Origin: Mytilus edulis | Taxonomy: Eukaryota; Mollusca; Bivalvia; Mytilida; Mytilidae | Direction: 5' to 3' | DNA length: 64,000 nt | NCBI RefSeq assembly: GCF_963676685.1 | Contig: NC_092355.1 | Coordinates: forward strand, 59,803,613-59,867,612 | In this document: in pieces, positions 1-12,800 of the stretch | Layout of the letters: every line of letters begins with the position of its first letter | Position numbering within the stretch: position 1 is the stretch's first letter | Program-made: the position numbers and the translations under genes | Notes under the pieces: generated by a model | What the model was told of the DNA's origin: nothing | The model's input: only the letters and a program-made list of their open reading frames with translations | Databases searched by the model: none

Positions 1-1543
1 TAAAACAATATAGGTAGGACCTGTTTTTTCAGGTCTTTGTGTCCATCACAAATAATGTGTGGTGACCTTTTGTTTGTAAGTCTATACTATGTTAAACTTT
101 TTGTAAGTTAAAGTAAACTTGTCATACAACTTCAGGTCGACACCATTATATATAGAATTTTTATTTTCAAAATGACAGGGTATTTTATATGTCAAAGAAT
201 TTCCAAAATTCTTTGAATGTATTGCACAGTCTCTATTTCAATGCATCATTCCGTAGTTAAGAAGACATGTCGTCGTGTAGCACAACTGTTTTACACTAAC
301 TGTTTCTGTAAAGTTAATATGGGCAAAATTGACCAAAACTAGCATTAGAGTTAAGTCCCTGCTAAACTGAAGTCTTCATGTTTCAGCTCTGGAGTTCCCA
401 GTGAAGACATTTTTGTGGCTTCATACATTTGAGGTATACAGTTACTGAATGATGAAACAGATGAAAATCTCTGGAACATATTGACATATACTCGACTGTT
501 AAAATATTTGAACTGCTTAAATATTTAAATGGCGTCAATAGACACATTGGAAAAGTCGCAAATTTTTAACCTACGATGTTCTATTTCATTTGTTAAATAG
601 ACAGATTTGCCATCCATACAAATCTGACACTTAAATACACAATGCCATCTGAAAAAAAAACTCCTGTTTAAAATTGAGGGCAATCTTCCCTATAAAAGAA
701 ATAGTATAACTAATCATTTTAAGCCATTGATGTCCCCCTAAAAGACACAGTACTTATAGTTTACATTCACAAACATGACAGGAACTATATTTATAGACAA
801 CCGAAATACGAGCGACAAAACAAGTCATTTTTTTTCATTTTTTAAATAAGACCATTTCTTCTTTTTTGTATAAGGTCCTTTTATCTTCTCTTCATCTTTT
901 ATCAGATACGAAATAACACTAGCTTGAACTGCATGTTTCAAAATTGTCAATGTCCATCAAAAACAAGTGTGGTGTAAACGTCAATGAGCCGCAACCTAGC
1001 GACAAATATAACCAAAAGACATGTGCAAGTTTGACGTTAAAAGAGATGTGAGTTTCCTTCAATAAGACAGCATCCCAGCGACAAAATATATGTATGAATG
1101 AACTATTCACTTGATTCATGCTACAAATATTTGTTTTCTCTCTCAATTTTTTTGTATTTTCCAATAATAAAAATTACTGTTCGCATGCAATAGTTAATAC
1201 TGATGAAAAGTGGCATTAAACACTTCAAATCGATAAATCCGTCATTGTTTATTTCAGACGTGTTCTACACCGATCATTGGTTTGGTAAACAAGAATCTAT
1301 TAACTGGAATTGTTATTTCACTAGAGCAATGTTTTGTACCACATACTTGTTACTACTATCTTTTGCATTATGACTGTAATATTTGCCGCTGGTCATGAAG
1401 CAGTTTCATGGAAATTAACGATGTCTTGTATATTTCTAACGAAAGATACTTTTAAACCCGGAGTATGATGAACACGTCAATCAACTTTATGGAAAGAAAA
1501 AAAAAACAATATATGAAAAAAATAGTATAAAGGGTTGGAAGAA
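1..1543. repeat. Satellite unit 1 (complete)
   Basis: First complete unit seen. It differs from units 2-4 at several sites, for example cgataaatccgtc versus cgataaatccatc, and carries one extra A in the run after gccatctg. Confidence 0.9.
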
Positions 1544-3084
1544 TAAAACAATATAGGTAGGACCTGTTTTTTCAGGTCTTTGTGTCCATCACAAATAATG
1601 TGTGGTGACCTTTAGTTTGTAAGTCTATACTATGTTAAACTTTTTGTAAGTTAAAGTAAACTTGTCATACAACTTCAGGTCGACACCATTATATATAGAA
1701 TTTTTATTTTCAATATGACAGGGTATTTTATATGTCAAAGAATTTCCAAAATTCTGTGAATGTATTGCACAGTCTCTATTTCAATGCATCATTCCGTAGT
1801 TAAGAAGACATGTCGTCGTGTAGCACAACTGTTTTACACTAACTGTTTCTGTAAAGTTAATATGGGCAAAATTGACCAAAACTAGCATTAGAGTTAAGTC
1901 CCTGCTAAACTGAAGTCTTCATGTTTCAGCTCTGGAGTTCCCAGTGAAGACATTTTTTTGGCTTCATACATTTGAGGTATACAGTTACTGAATGATGAAA
2001 AAGATGAAAATCTCTGGAACATATTGACATATACTCGACTGTTAAAATATTTGAACTGCTTAAATATTTAAATGGCGTCAATAGACACATTGGAAAAGTC
2101 GCAAATTTTTAACCTACGATGTTCTATTTCATTTGTTAAATAGACAGATTTGCCATCCATACAAATCTGACACTTAAATACACAATGCCATCTGAAAAAA
2201 AACTCCTGTTTAAAATTGAGGGTAATCTTCCCTATAAAAGAAATAGTATAACTAATCATTTTAAGCCATTGATGTCCCCCTAAAAGACACAGTACTTATA
2301 GTTTACATTCACAAACATGACAGGAACTATATTTATAGACAACCGAAATACGAGCGACAAAACAAGTCATTTTTTTCATTTTTTAAATAAGACCATTTCT
2401 TCTTTTTTGTATAAGGTCCTTTTATCTTCTCTTCATCTTTTATCAGATACGAAATAACACTAGCTTGAACTGCATGTTTGATAATTGTCAATGTCCATCA
2501 AAAACAAGTGTGGTGTAAACGTCAATGAGCCGCAACCTAGCGACAAATATTACCAAAAGACATGTGCAAGTTTGACGTTAAAAGAGATGTGAGTTTCCCT
2601 CAATAAGACAGCATCCCAGCGACAAAATATATGTATGAATGAACTATTCACTTGACTCATGCTACAAATATTTGTTTTCTCTCTCAATTTTTTGGTATTT
2701 TCCAATAATAAAAATTACTGTTCGCATGCAATAGTTAATACTGATGAAAAGTGGCATTAAACACTTCAAATCGATAAATCCATCATTGTTTATTTCAGAC
2801 GTGTTCTACACCGATCATTGGTTTGGTAAACAAGAATCTATTAACTGGAATTGTTATTTCACTAGAGCAATGTTTTGCACCACATACTTGTTACTACTAT
2901 CTTTTGCATTATGACTGTAATATTTGCCGCTGGTCATGAAGCAGTTTCATGGAAATTAACGATGTCTTGTATATTTCTAACGAAAGATACTTTTAAACCC
3001 GGAGTATGATGAACACGTCAATCAACTTTATGGAAAGAAAAAAAAAACAATATATGAAAAAAATAGTATAAAGGGTTGGAAGAA
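1544..3084. repeat. Satellite unit 2 (complete)
   Basis: Complete copy of 1541 bases. A substitution giving caaatattacc near 2549 puts a stop in the minus-strand 81-codon frame that is open in units 1, 3 and 4. Confidence 0.9.
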
Positions 3085-4625
3085 TAAAACAATATAGGTA
3101 GGACCTGTTTTTTCAGGTCTTTGTGTCCATCACAAATAATGTGTGGTGACTTTTTGTTTGTAAGTCTATACTATGTTAAACTTTTTGTAAGTTAAAGTAA
3201 ACTTGTCATACAACTTCAGGTCGGCACCATTATATATAGAATTTTTATTTTCAAAATGACAGGGTATTTTATATGTCAAAGAATTTCCAAAATTCTGTGA
3301 ATGTATCGCACAGTCTCTATTTCAATGCATCATTCCGTAGTTAAGAAGACATGTCGTCGTGTAGCACAACTGTTTTACACTAACTGTTTCTGTAAAGTTA
3401 ATATGGGCAAAATTGACCAAAACTAGCATTAGAGTTAAGTCCCTGCTAAACTGAAGTCTTCATGTTTCAGCTCTAGAGTTATCAGTGAAGACATTTTTTG
3501 GCTTCATACATTTGAGGTATACAGTTACTGAATGATGAAAAAGATGAAAATCTCTTGAACATATTGACATATACTCGACTGTTAAAATATTTGAACTGCT
3601 TAAATATTTAAATGGCGTCAATAGACACATTGGAAAAGTCGCAAATTTTTAACCTACGATGTTCTATTTCATTTGTTAAATAGACAGATTTGCAATCCAT
3701 ACAAATCTGACACTTAAATACACAATGCCATCTGAAAAAAAACTCCTGTTTAAAATTGAGGGTAATCTTCCCTATAAAAGAAATAGTATAACTAATCATT
3801 TTAAGCCATTGATGTCCCCCTAAAAGACACAGTACTTATAGTTTACATTCACAAACATGACAGGAACTATATTTATAGACAACCGAAATACGAGCGACAA
3901 AACAAGTCATTTTTTTTCATTTTTTAAATAAGACCATTTCTTCTTTTTTGTATAAGGTCCTTTTATCTTCTCTTCATCTTTTATCAGATACGAAATAACA
4001 CTAGCTTGAACTGCATGTTTGATAATTGTCAATGTCCATCAAAAACAAGTGTGGTGTAAACGTCAATGAGCCGCAACCTAGCGACAAATATAACCAAAAG
4101 ACATGTGCAAGTTTGACGTTAAAAGAGATGTGAGTTTCCCTCAATAAGACAGCATCCCAGCGACAAAATATATGTATGAATGAACTATTCACTTGACTCA
4201 TGCTACAAATATTTGTTTTCTCTCTCAATTTTTTGGTATTTTCCAATAATAAAAATTACTGTTCGCATGCAATAGTTAATACTGATGAAAAGTGGCATTA
4301 AACACTTCAAATCGATAAATCCATCATTGTTTATTTCAGACGTGTTCTACACCGATCATTGGTTTGGTAAACAAGAATCTATTAACTGGAATTGTTATTT
4401 CACTAGAGCAATGTTTTGCACCACATACTTGTTACTACTATCTTTTGCATTATGACTGTAATATTTGCCGCTGGTCATGAAGCAGTTTCATGGAAATTAA
4501 CGATGTCTTGTATATTTCTAACGAAAGATACTTTTAAACCCGGAGTATGATGAACACGTCAATCAACTTTATGGAAAGAAAAAAAAAACAACATATGAAA
4601 AAAATAGTATAAAGGGTTGGAAGAA
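3085..4625. repeat. Satellite unit 3 (complete)
   Basis: Complete copy of 1541 bases, very close to unit 4. It carries ctctagagttatcag where units 1, 2 and 4 carry ctctggagttcccag. The tagagttatcag variant recurs in unit 5 (near 6560), which suggests gene conversion or shared descent between non-adjacent units. Confidence 0.9.
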
Positions 4626-6168
4626 TAAAACAATATAGGTAGGACCTGTTTTTTAAGGTCTTTGTGTCCATCACAAATAATGTGTGGTGACCTTTTGTTT
4701 GTAAGTCTATACTATATTAAACTTTTCTTAAGTTAAAGTAAACTTGTCATACAACTTCAGGTCGACTCCATTATATATAGAATTTTTATTTTCAAAATGA
4801 CAGGGTATTTTATATGTCAAAGAATTTCCAAAATTCTGTGAATGTATCGCACAGTCTCTATTTCAATGCATCATTCCGTAGTTAAGAAGACATGTCGTCG
4901 TGTAGCACAACTGTTTTACACTAACTGTTTCTGTAAAGTTAATATGGGCAAAATTGACCAAAACTAGCATTAGAGTTAAGTCCCTGCTAAACTGAAGTCT
5001 TCATGTTTCAGCTCTGGAGTTCCCAGTGAAGACATTTTTTGGCTTCATACATTTGAGGTATACAGTTACTGAATGATGAAAAAGATGAAAATCTCTTGAA
5101 CATATTGACACATACTCGACTGTTAAAATATTTGAACTGCTTAAATATTTAAATGGCGTCAATAGACACATTGGAAAAGTCGCAAATTTTTAACCTACGA
5201 TGTTCTATTTCATTTGTTAAATAGACAGATTTGCCATCCATACAAATCTGACACTTAAATACACAATGCCATCTGAAAAAAAACTCCTGTTTAAAATTGA
5301 GGGTAATCTTCCCTATAAAAGAAATAGTATAACTAATCATTTTAAGCCATTGATGTCCCCCTAAAAGACACAGTACTTATAGTTTACATTCACAAACATG
5401 ACAGGAACTATATTTATAGACAACCGAAATACGAGCGACAAAACAAGTCATTTTTTTTCATTTTTTAAATAAGACCATTTCTTCTTTTTTGTATAAGGTC
5501 CTTTTATCTTCTCTTCATCTTTTATCAGATACGAAATAACACTAGCTTGAACTGCATGTTTGATAATTGTCAATGTCCATCAAAAACAAGTGTGGTGTAA
5601 ACGTCAATGAGCCGCAACCTAGCGACAAATATAACCAAAAGACATGTGCAAGTTTGACGTTAAAAGAGATGTGAGTTTCCCTCAATAAGACAGCATCCCA
5701 GCGACAAAATATATGTATGAATGAACTATTCACTTGACTCATGCTACAAATATTTGTTTTCTCTCTCAATTTTTTGGTATTTTCCAATAATAAAAATTAC
5801 TGTTCGCATGCAATAGTTAATACTGATGAAAAGTGGCATTAAACACTTCAAATCGATAAATCCATCATTGTTTATTTCAGACGTGTTCTACACCGATCAT
5901 TGGTTTGGTAAACAAGAATCTATTAACTGGAATTGTTATTTCACTAGAGCAATGTTTTGCACCACATACTTGTTACTACTATCTTTTGCATTATGACTGT
6001 AATATTTGCCGCTGGTCATGAAGCAGTTTCATGGAAATTAACGATGTCTTGTATATTTCTAACGAAAGATACTTTTAAACCCGGAGTATGATGAACACGT
6101 CAATCAACTTTATGGAAAGAAAAAAAAAAAACAATATATGAAAAAAATAGTATAAAGGGTTGGAAGAA
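4626..6168. repeat. Satellite unit 4 (complete)
   Basis: Complete copy of 1543 bases. It shares ttttttaaggtc and tatattaaacttttc with unit 5 but not with units 1-3. Confidence 0.9.
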
Positions 6169-7154
6169 TAAAACAATATAGGTAGGACCTGTTTTTTAAG
6201 GTCTTTGTGTCCATCACAAATAATGTGTGGTGACCTTTTGTTTGTAAGTCTATACTATATTAAACTTTTCTTAAGTTAAAGTAAACTTGTCATACAACTT
6301 CAGGTCGACTCCATTATATATAGAATTTTTATTTTCAAAATGACAGGGTATTTTATATGTCAAAGAATTTCCAAAATTCTGTGAATGTATCGCGCAGTCT
6401 CTATTTCAATGCATCATTCTGTAGTTAAGAAGACATGTCGTCGTGTAGCACAACTGTTTTACACTAACTGTTTCTGTAAAGTTAATATGGGCAAAATTGA
6501 ACAAAACTAGCATTAGAGTTAAAGTCCCTGCTAAACTGAAGTCTTCATGTTTCAGCTCTAGAGTTATCAGTGAAGACATTTTTTTGGCTTCATACATTTG
6601 AGGTATACAGTGACTGAATGATGAAAAAGATGAAAATCTCTGGAACATATTGACATATACTCGACTGTTAACATATTTGAACTGCTTAAATATTTAAATG
6701 GCGTCAATAGACACATTGGAAAAGTCGCAAATTTTTAACCTACTATGTTCTATTTCATTTGTTAAATAGACAGATTTGCCATCCATACAAATCTGACACT
6801 TAAATCCACAATGCCATCTGAAAAGAAACTAATGTTTAAAATTGAGGGTAATCTTCCCTATAAAAGAAATAGTATAACTAATCATTTTAAGCCATTGATG
6901 TCCCCCTAAAAGACACAGTACTTATAGTTTACATTCATAAAAATGACAGGAACTATATTTATAGACAACCGAAATACGAGCGACAAAACAAGTCATTCTT
7001 TTTTTCATTTTTTTAAATAAGACCATTTCTTCTTTTTTGTATAAGGTCCTTTTATCTTTTCTTCATCTTTTATCAGATACGAAATAACACCTTGAACTGC
7101 ATGTTTGAAAATTGAAAATGTCCATCAAAAACAAGTGTGGTGTAAACGTCAATG
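6169..7154. repeat. Satellite unit 5a (3'-truncated at an internal junction)
   Basis: Follows the unit consensus from its start to about offset 985 (gtgtaaacgtcaatg), then jumps back to offset ~217 (aatgtatcgcgcag). The breakpoint lies in the shared tetranucleotide aatg at 7151-7154, as expected from microhomology-mediated or unequal exchange. Confidence 0.88.
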
Positions 7155-8474
7155 TATCGCGCAGTCTCTATTTCAATGCATCACTCTGTAGTTAAGAAGA
7201 CATGTCGTCGTGTAGCACAACTTTTTTACACTAACTGTTTCTATAAAGTTAATATGGGCAAAATTGACCAAAACTAGCATTAGAGTTAAGTCCCTGCTAA
7301 ACTGAAGTCTTCATGTTTCAGCTCTGGAGTTCCCAGTGAAGACATTTTTTGGCTTTATACATTTGAGGTATACAGTTACTGAATGAAGAAAAAGATGAAA
7401 ATCTCTGGAACACATTGACATATACTCGACTGTTAACATATTTGAACTGCTTAAATATTTAAATGGCGTCAATAGACACATTGGAAAAGTCGCAAATTTT
7501 TTAACCTACGATGTTCTATTTCATTTGTTAAATAGACAGATTTGCCATCCATACAAATCTGACACTTAAATCCACAATGCCATCTGAAAAAAAAACTAAT
7601 GTTTAAAAATGAGGGTAATCTTCCCTATTAAAGAAATAGTATAACTAATCATTTTAAGCCATTGATGTCCCCCTAAAAGACACAGTACTTATAGTTTACA
7701 TTCATAAACATGACAGGAACTATATTTATAGACAACCGAAATACGAGGGACAAAACAAGTCATTCTTTTTTCATTTTTTAAATAAGATCATTTCTTCTTT
7801 TTTGTATAAGGTACTTTTATCTTCTCATCATCTTTTATCAGATATGAAATAACACCTTGAACTGCATGTTTGACAATTGACAATGTCCATCAAAAACAAG
7901 TGTGGTGTAAACGTCAATGAGCCGAAACCTAGCAACACAAATAACCAAAAGACATGTGCAAGTTTGACGTTAAAAAGTGATGTGAGTTTCCCTCAATGAG
8001 ACAGCATCCCAGCGACAAAATATATGTATGAATGAACTATTCACTTGGCTCATGCTACAAATATTTGTGTTCTCTCTCAATTTTTTGGTATTTTCCAATA
8101 ATAAAAAATTACTGTTAGCATGCAATAGTTAATACTGATGAAAAAGTGGCATTAAACATTTCAAATCGATAAATCCATCATTGTTTATTTCAGACGTGTT
8201 CTACACCGATCATTGGTTTGGTAAACAAGAATCTATTAACTGGAAATGTTAGTTAACTAGAGCAATGTTTTGCATCACATACTTGTTACTATATCTTTTG
8301 CATTATGACTGTAATATTTGCCGCTGGTCATGAAGCAGTTTCATGGAAATTAATGATTTCTTGTATATTTCTAACAAAAGATACTTTTAAACCTGGAGTA
8401 TAAACACGTCAATCAACTTTATGGAAAGAAAATAAACACGGTACATGAATAAATAGTACAAAGGGTTGGAAGAA
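7151..8474. repeat. Satellite unit 5b (5'-truncated, most diverged)
   Basis: Begins at offset ~217 of the unit and runs to its end. It has more substitutions and small indels than units 1-4 (aacacaaataacc, gttagcatgc, aataaacacggtac), as expected for the array edge, where homogenisation is weaker. Confidence 0.88.
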
Positions 8475-8899
8475 TAAAACAATATAGGTAGGACCTGTTT
8501 TTTAAGGTCTTTGTGTCCATCACAAATAATGTGTGGTGACCTTTTGTTTGTAAGTCTATTGTTAAACTTTTTTTAAGTTAAAGTAAACTTGTCATACAAC
8601 TTCAGGTCGACACCAATATATATAGAATTTTTATTTTCAAAATGACAGGGTATTTTATATGTCAAAGAATTTCCAAAATTCTGTGAATGTATCGCGCAGT
8701 CTCTATTTCAATGTATCATTCTGTAGTTAAGAAGACATGTCGTCGTGTAGGACAACTGTTTTACACTAACTGTTTCTATAAAGTTAATATGGGCAAAATT
8801 GACCAAAACTAGCATTAGAGTTAAGTCCCTGCTAAACTGAAGTCTTCATGTTTCAGCTCTGGAGTTCCCAGTGAAGACATTTTTTTTGGCTTTATACAT
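8475..8899. repeat. Terminal truncated satellite unit
   Basis: Matches the first ~425 bases of the unit through ggctttatacat and then changes abruptly to unrelated AT-rich DNA. This is the right boundary of the array. 8900-9028 is AT-rich with no recognisable feature. Confidence 0.88.
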
Positions 8900-9028
8900 A
8901 AAAAGGCATATATAGACAAAGCACATAAGCACAAATGAAAAACAAGAATATATTTTTTTTTACTATATCACAATAACGGGATGTATAGCATTTTTTTTTT
9001 ACAAAATAAAATTAATTAATTAATTAAA

Positions 9029-9545
9029 CTAGTATACCTTTTTCGGGGCCAGCTGAAGCACACCCCCGGATGCGGAATTTTCTCGCTGCATTGAAAACTC
9101 ATTGGTGGACTTCGGGTGTTATAAATTTTGCTCTTTGGTCGGGTTATTGTCTCTTTGACACATTCCCCATTTCCATTTTATCTCATTTTATCTGAAACTG
9201 TGTTTAAAAACAAATCGTACACGGACGGACGGGAAATAAATTAATAATTTTAACATAAACGAAAAATTAAAAAAAAAAGCTTACAGTTTGCATTACAACA
9301 ATTTACACGAAACATGATACACCGGTATACATGAGATGCAAACATGCAAATAAGTAAAATAAAAATTACCAATATGATAAAATTGAGAATAGAAATGGGG
9401 AATGTGCCAAAGAGACAACAAATTAACCCGACCATAGAAAAAAACAACAACAGAAGGTCACCAACAGGTCTTCAATGTAGCCAGAAATTCCCGCACCCGG
9501 AGGCGTCCTTCAACTGGCCCCTAAACAAATATATACTAGTTCAGT
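9029..9545. mobile_element. Inverted-repeat element with ~165-bp arms
   Basis: The left arm (about 9029-9190) and the reverse complement of the right arm (about 9370-9545) match through ggggccagctgaag, ccggatgcgg, cgggtta and ttgtctctttg.cacattcccc, and both outer ends carry actagtata. It could be one TIR element or two head-to-head copies of the same short repeat. The motif gtcaaagagacaacaacccgac recurs near 25930 and 26230, so it belongs to a dispersed family. It lies just past the 3' end of the sulfotransferase gene. Confidence 0.8.
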
Positions 9546-9641
9546 GATAATGAACGCCATACTAATTTCCAAATTGTACACAAGAAACTAAAATATGATG
9601 CACGAAAACGACTGAGTTGGATACTTATTGGACATAGATGT

Positions 9642-9647
9642 TTTATT
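9642..9647 (-). promoter_or_regulatory. Polyadenylation signal of the sulfotransferase gene
   Basis: tttatt on the plus strand is AATAAA on the minus strand, about 40 bases past the stop codon of the last sulfotransferase exon. A second overlapping AATAAA lies beside it. Position and motif fit a metazoan poly(A) signal. Confidence 0.65.
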
Positions 9648-9687
9648 TATTGAAAATTTACGACAAAAAAGTATATTCTGACAAATG

Positions 9688-9809
9688 CTACGTAGTTGTA
9701 ATCTCATAGAATACATCTAAGTCAATATCTTTCATCTCGGTCTGAATTAAGGCATCAAACTTTTCATTCTGTGCCACTGTAAAATGATTCTTCCAGTCAG
9801 CAACGGAAC
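9688..9809 (-). CDS. Sulfotransferase coding exon 5 (C-terminus)
   Basis: Acceptor gttttttag|gt at 9809; encodes SVADWKNHFTVAQNEKFD and on to a TAG stop at 9690-9688. It supplies the DWKNHFT part of the RKG-x3-DWK motif and the KNHFTVAQNE dimerisation motif. At 122 bases it sits 7.6 kb from exon 4 but joins it in phase, and its conservation makes the assignment secure. Confidence 0.92.
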
Positions 9810-12800
9810 CTAAAAAACAAGAAAAGTACTATCATTATCTTTAAATTTAAAATAATACTATTTGGACATACGATACAGTTTTGATTACATTACGAAATTT
9901 TTATGAAAATTGCATACAAGGTATTTTTTACCTGATTAAATCAAATATGCAATAAAAATAAACCTTCGTGTGCTACTATTTTAGATAAATGAGGTCGAAA
10001 TTTCAGACATTTTCTCAAATTTGGATTTGTGGTCATATTTTTCCTTTTGATAGAAATACATAACTTTTTGTTTTAAAAGATAAACACAAGCTGCTTTTTG
10101 TTAAGTTATTTATAATTTCTGTTTTATATTATTGTCCTATAAATTTATGCATTAGTTTTACAAATAACTCATTTTTATCAAATGTTAAATGAATGTAGAA
10201 AAAAACTTCATTTTTTGCTGTATATTTATCAAATTTAAAAAAAAAATGCATTGTTGACTTTTTCATGAAAATTGGTACAAATAATCTTCATACGTAATCA
10301 AATCAAATGTCATTTTTAAAAAAGGGGTCCATGAACTCCTTTAATATGTTAGTATTACATGTATGGAAAGTCAAGAGAAAATCTGTTCCCGCCAAATTAA
10401 CAACGGTAGTCCGGCCGATTGGTGCAGATATAGAGCAGAATTGCTCACTTGATGAGGAAAGCATGAAACTTTGCATAGTAGTTCTTGGTTTTATACCCTT
10501 TGATTTCAGCTATGGACCCACTCTGAAAAATCCAATATGGCTGCCATTTTCAAGATGGCGGAAAAACGGTATAAATATCAAGATTGTCCTAAAGGGTGCA
10601 ATCAACAGTTTTTTACGTGACGTCATTCTGTAACAGGGCATGTAATAGTGGACCCATCATGCAGAAGTCAGATATTCATAGTTATATAGATATCTATACA
10701 TCAATGGAAAGATAATTCTATGAACTTTCTGAATAAATAAAAAAAAATCCAACATCTCTTGTTTAAACATGCAAATTGGTACAAGTTATCAGCTGGAAAT
10801 TAGGCATTTTCCCCCTAAAAAACCTTAAAAACAGACCACCTTTGGACACACGGATCAGTAACCTGTGCATATATTTGAGATTTCTTATAATATGCATTTC
10901 GAAGAGCTTATCCGGCTGATTTAAGAAAATGTAGTTTCAGCCTACGTTCGCCTGCTCCGAAAGGAGCTATCTTACCTGACAAATCAAAGTGCTTTTTGCA
11001 ACAGGTGAAAATCAGCTGTTTATGGAGTTGCCTCCCATATAGTAGGAAGTCACAAAAACATTTTTTTTTTTTTAAATCTTGACAAAAGTGGCATTTTAAT
11101 TGAACTTCAATATATGTTTTTCACATTGAACATAAAAAACAATCAATTTTTTCATTTAGTGGTATATAAATAGCAGGGAATTCCATCAGTATGTAAATCT
11201 CACTGGGGAAATACCCCTAGTTTTTAGTACGAAACTGTTTATAGCACCCTTAAGCAAAACCTTGTATGCGATATATAAAAAATTCTCAGCTTTTCTGAAT
11301 CTGTACACTATACCGATTAAAATGATGTCTTACTTTAAGGATTGTGACCACAAATAGTGAAACTACAGCTCTTTTTTTATGTCGCGCGGTAGTGGCATAT
11401 TGGCCAGTGGCAAACAGTTTAACAGGCAAATTATCCCAAACATTTCCTGTATCACATTTTCATCAGTTTTACAAAGAAAATAAATCATAAAATAGGGTTT
11501 CTTTTAAATAAATAGAATAAAAACTGTGAAATAGGCATGAATAAAGTTACTTTAAATAGATTTTGTTCCTAGTACTATATGAACTAAGTTATAGCTGAGT
11601 TGAGAAAATATTGAAATAGTGTTTTTCTTAGGAATGGCATGTGTACCTTTTTGACTATAAAAAGTACCAAATATATATTATAATGAATAAAACTTTATGT
11701 AACACTGATCAGGAGTAAAGGTCAAAGTAGAAAAAATCTACACTTTTCATATGCAACTTTTGGTTCCAAATATATGAGAGATTGAATAAAAATATCATGA
11801 CGTCGCGAAAAATTAAAAAACTTCAATATTCGCACAGAGTCTGGTTTTCTTATATCTGGTTGCTATGTACAAATCTGTAATATTTGCATTAAATATACCA
11901 AACTGATGCTTTTAAATTGATGTATACATGCCGTACAATATTTTTCAGAATTATTTTACTCCATTTGCAAACACATTTCTATGCTAAAACATCACTAATA
12001 TTTTGTATTTGTCCCTTAAGGGTGCAATCAACAGTTTTTTACGTGACGTCATTCTGTAACAGGGCATGTAATAGTGGACCCATCATGCAGAAGTCAGATA
12101 TTCATAGTTATATAGATATCTATACATCAATGGAAAGATAATTCTATGAACTTTCTGAATAAATAAAAAAAAATCCAACATCTCTTGTTTAAACATGCAA
12201 ATTGGTACAAGTTATCAGCTGGAAATTAGGCATTTTCCCCCTAAAAAACCTTAAAAACAGACCACCTTTGGACACACGGATCAGTAACCTGTGCATATAT
12301 TTGAGATTTCTTATAATATGCATTTCGAAGAGCTTATCCGGCTGATTTAAGAAAATGTAGTTTCAGCCTACGTTCGCCTGCTCCGAAAGGAGCTATCTTA
12401 CCTGACAAATCAAAGTGCTTTTTGCAACAGGTGAAAATCAGCTGTTTATGGAGTTGCCTCCCATATAGTAGGAAGTCACAAAAACATTTTTTTTTTTTTA
12501 AATCTTGACAAAAGTGGCATTTTAATTGAACTTCAATATATGTTTTTCACATTGAACATAAAAAACAATCAACTTTTTCATTTAGTGGTATATAAATAGC
12601 AGGGAATTCCATCAGTATGTAAATCTCACTGGGGAAATACCCCTAGTTTTTAGTACGAAACTGTTTATAGCACCCAAAGGTATTCTATATAATTTCGGAA
12701 GTTAAAGTAATGATTCTTCAAAAATGGACTTCATGTTCTTGAATTTGTTATCAATTAATTTTAAAATATAAAAAAATTAATTTGGTTATTTCTGTAACAC

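Larger units (their letters stand above)
1..8899. repeat. Tandem array of a ~1.54-kb satellite unit
   Basis: The sequence beginning taaaacaatataggtaggac recurs at 1, 1544, 3085, 4626, 6169 and 8475, giving unit lengths of 1543, 1541, 1541 and 1543 bases for the four complete copies. Copies are nearly identical, differing by scattered substitutions and A-run lengths. Short minus-strand ORFs of 63 and 81 codons recur but are not conserved: the 81-codon frame has a TAA in copy 2 (near 2549) and the 63-codon frame is shifted in copy 1 by an extra A near 652-660. That argues for non-coding satellite DNA. The array continues off the left edge, so its true size is unknown. Confidence 0.95.

Noticed and set aside
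919..5787. Recurring 63- and 81-codon minus-strand ORFs in the satellite units
   Set aside because: The 81-codon frame has a stop in unit 2 and the 63-codon frame is shifted in unit 1; no family signal. They are repeated because the satellite is repeated.
1..8899. CRISPR-like array
   Set aside because: Units are 1.5 kb and contiguous without spacers; the DNA is plainly animal.
10592..12675. The 658-bp direct repeats as LTRs of a small retrotransposon
   Set aside because: Ends are long inverted repeats starting aagggtgc rather than TG...CA, no primer-binding site or polypurine tract was seen, and the outer flanks do not form a clean 4-6-bp duplication. A paired TIR element is the better reading, though not proven.
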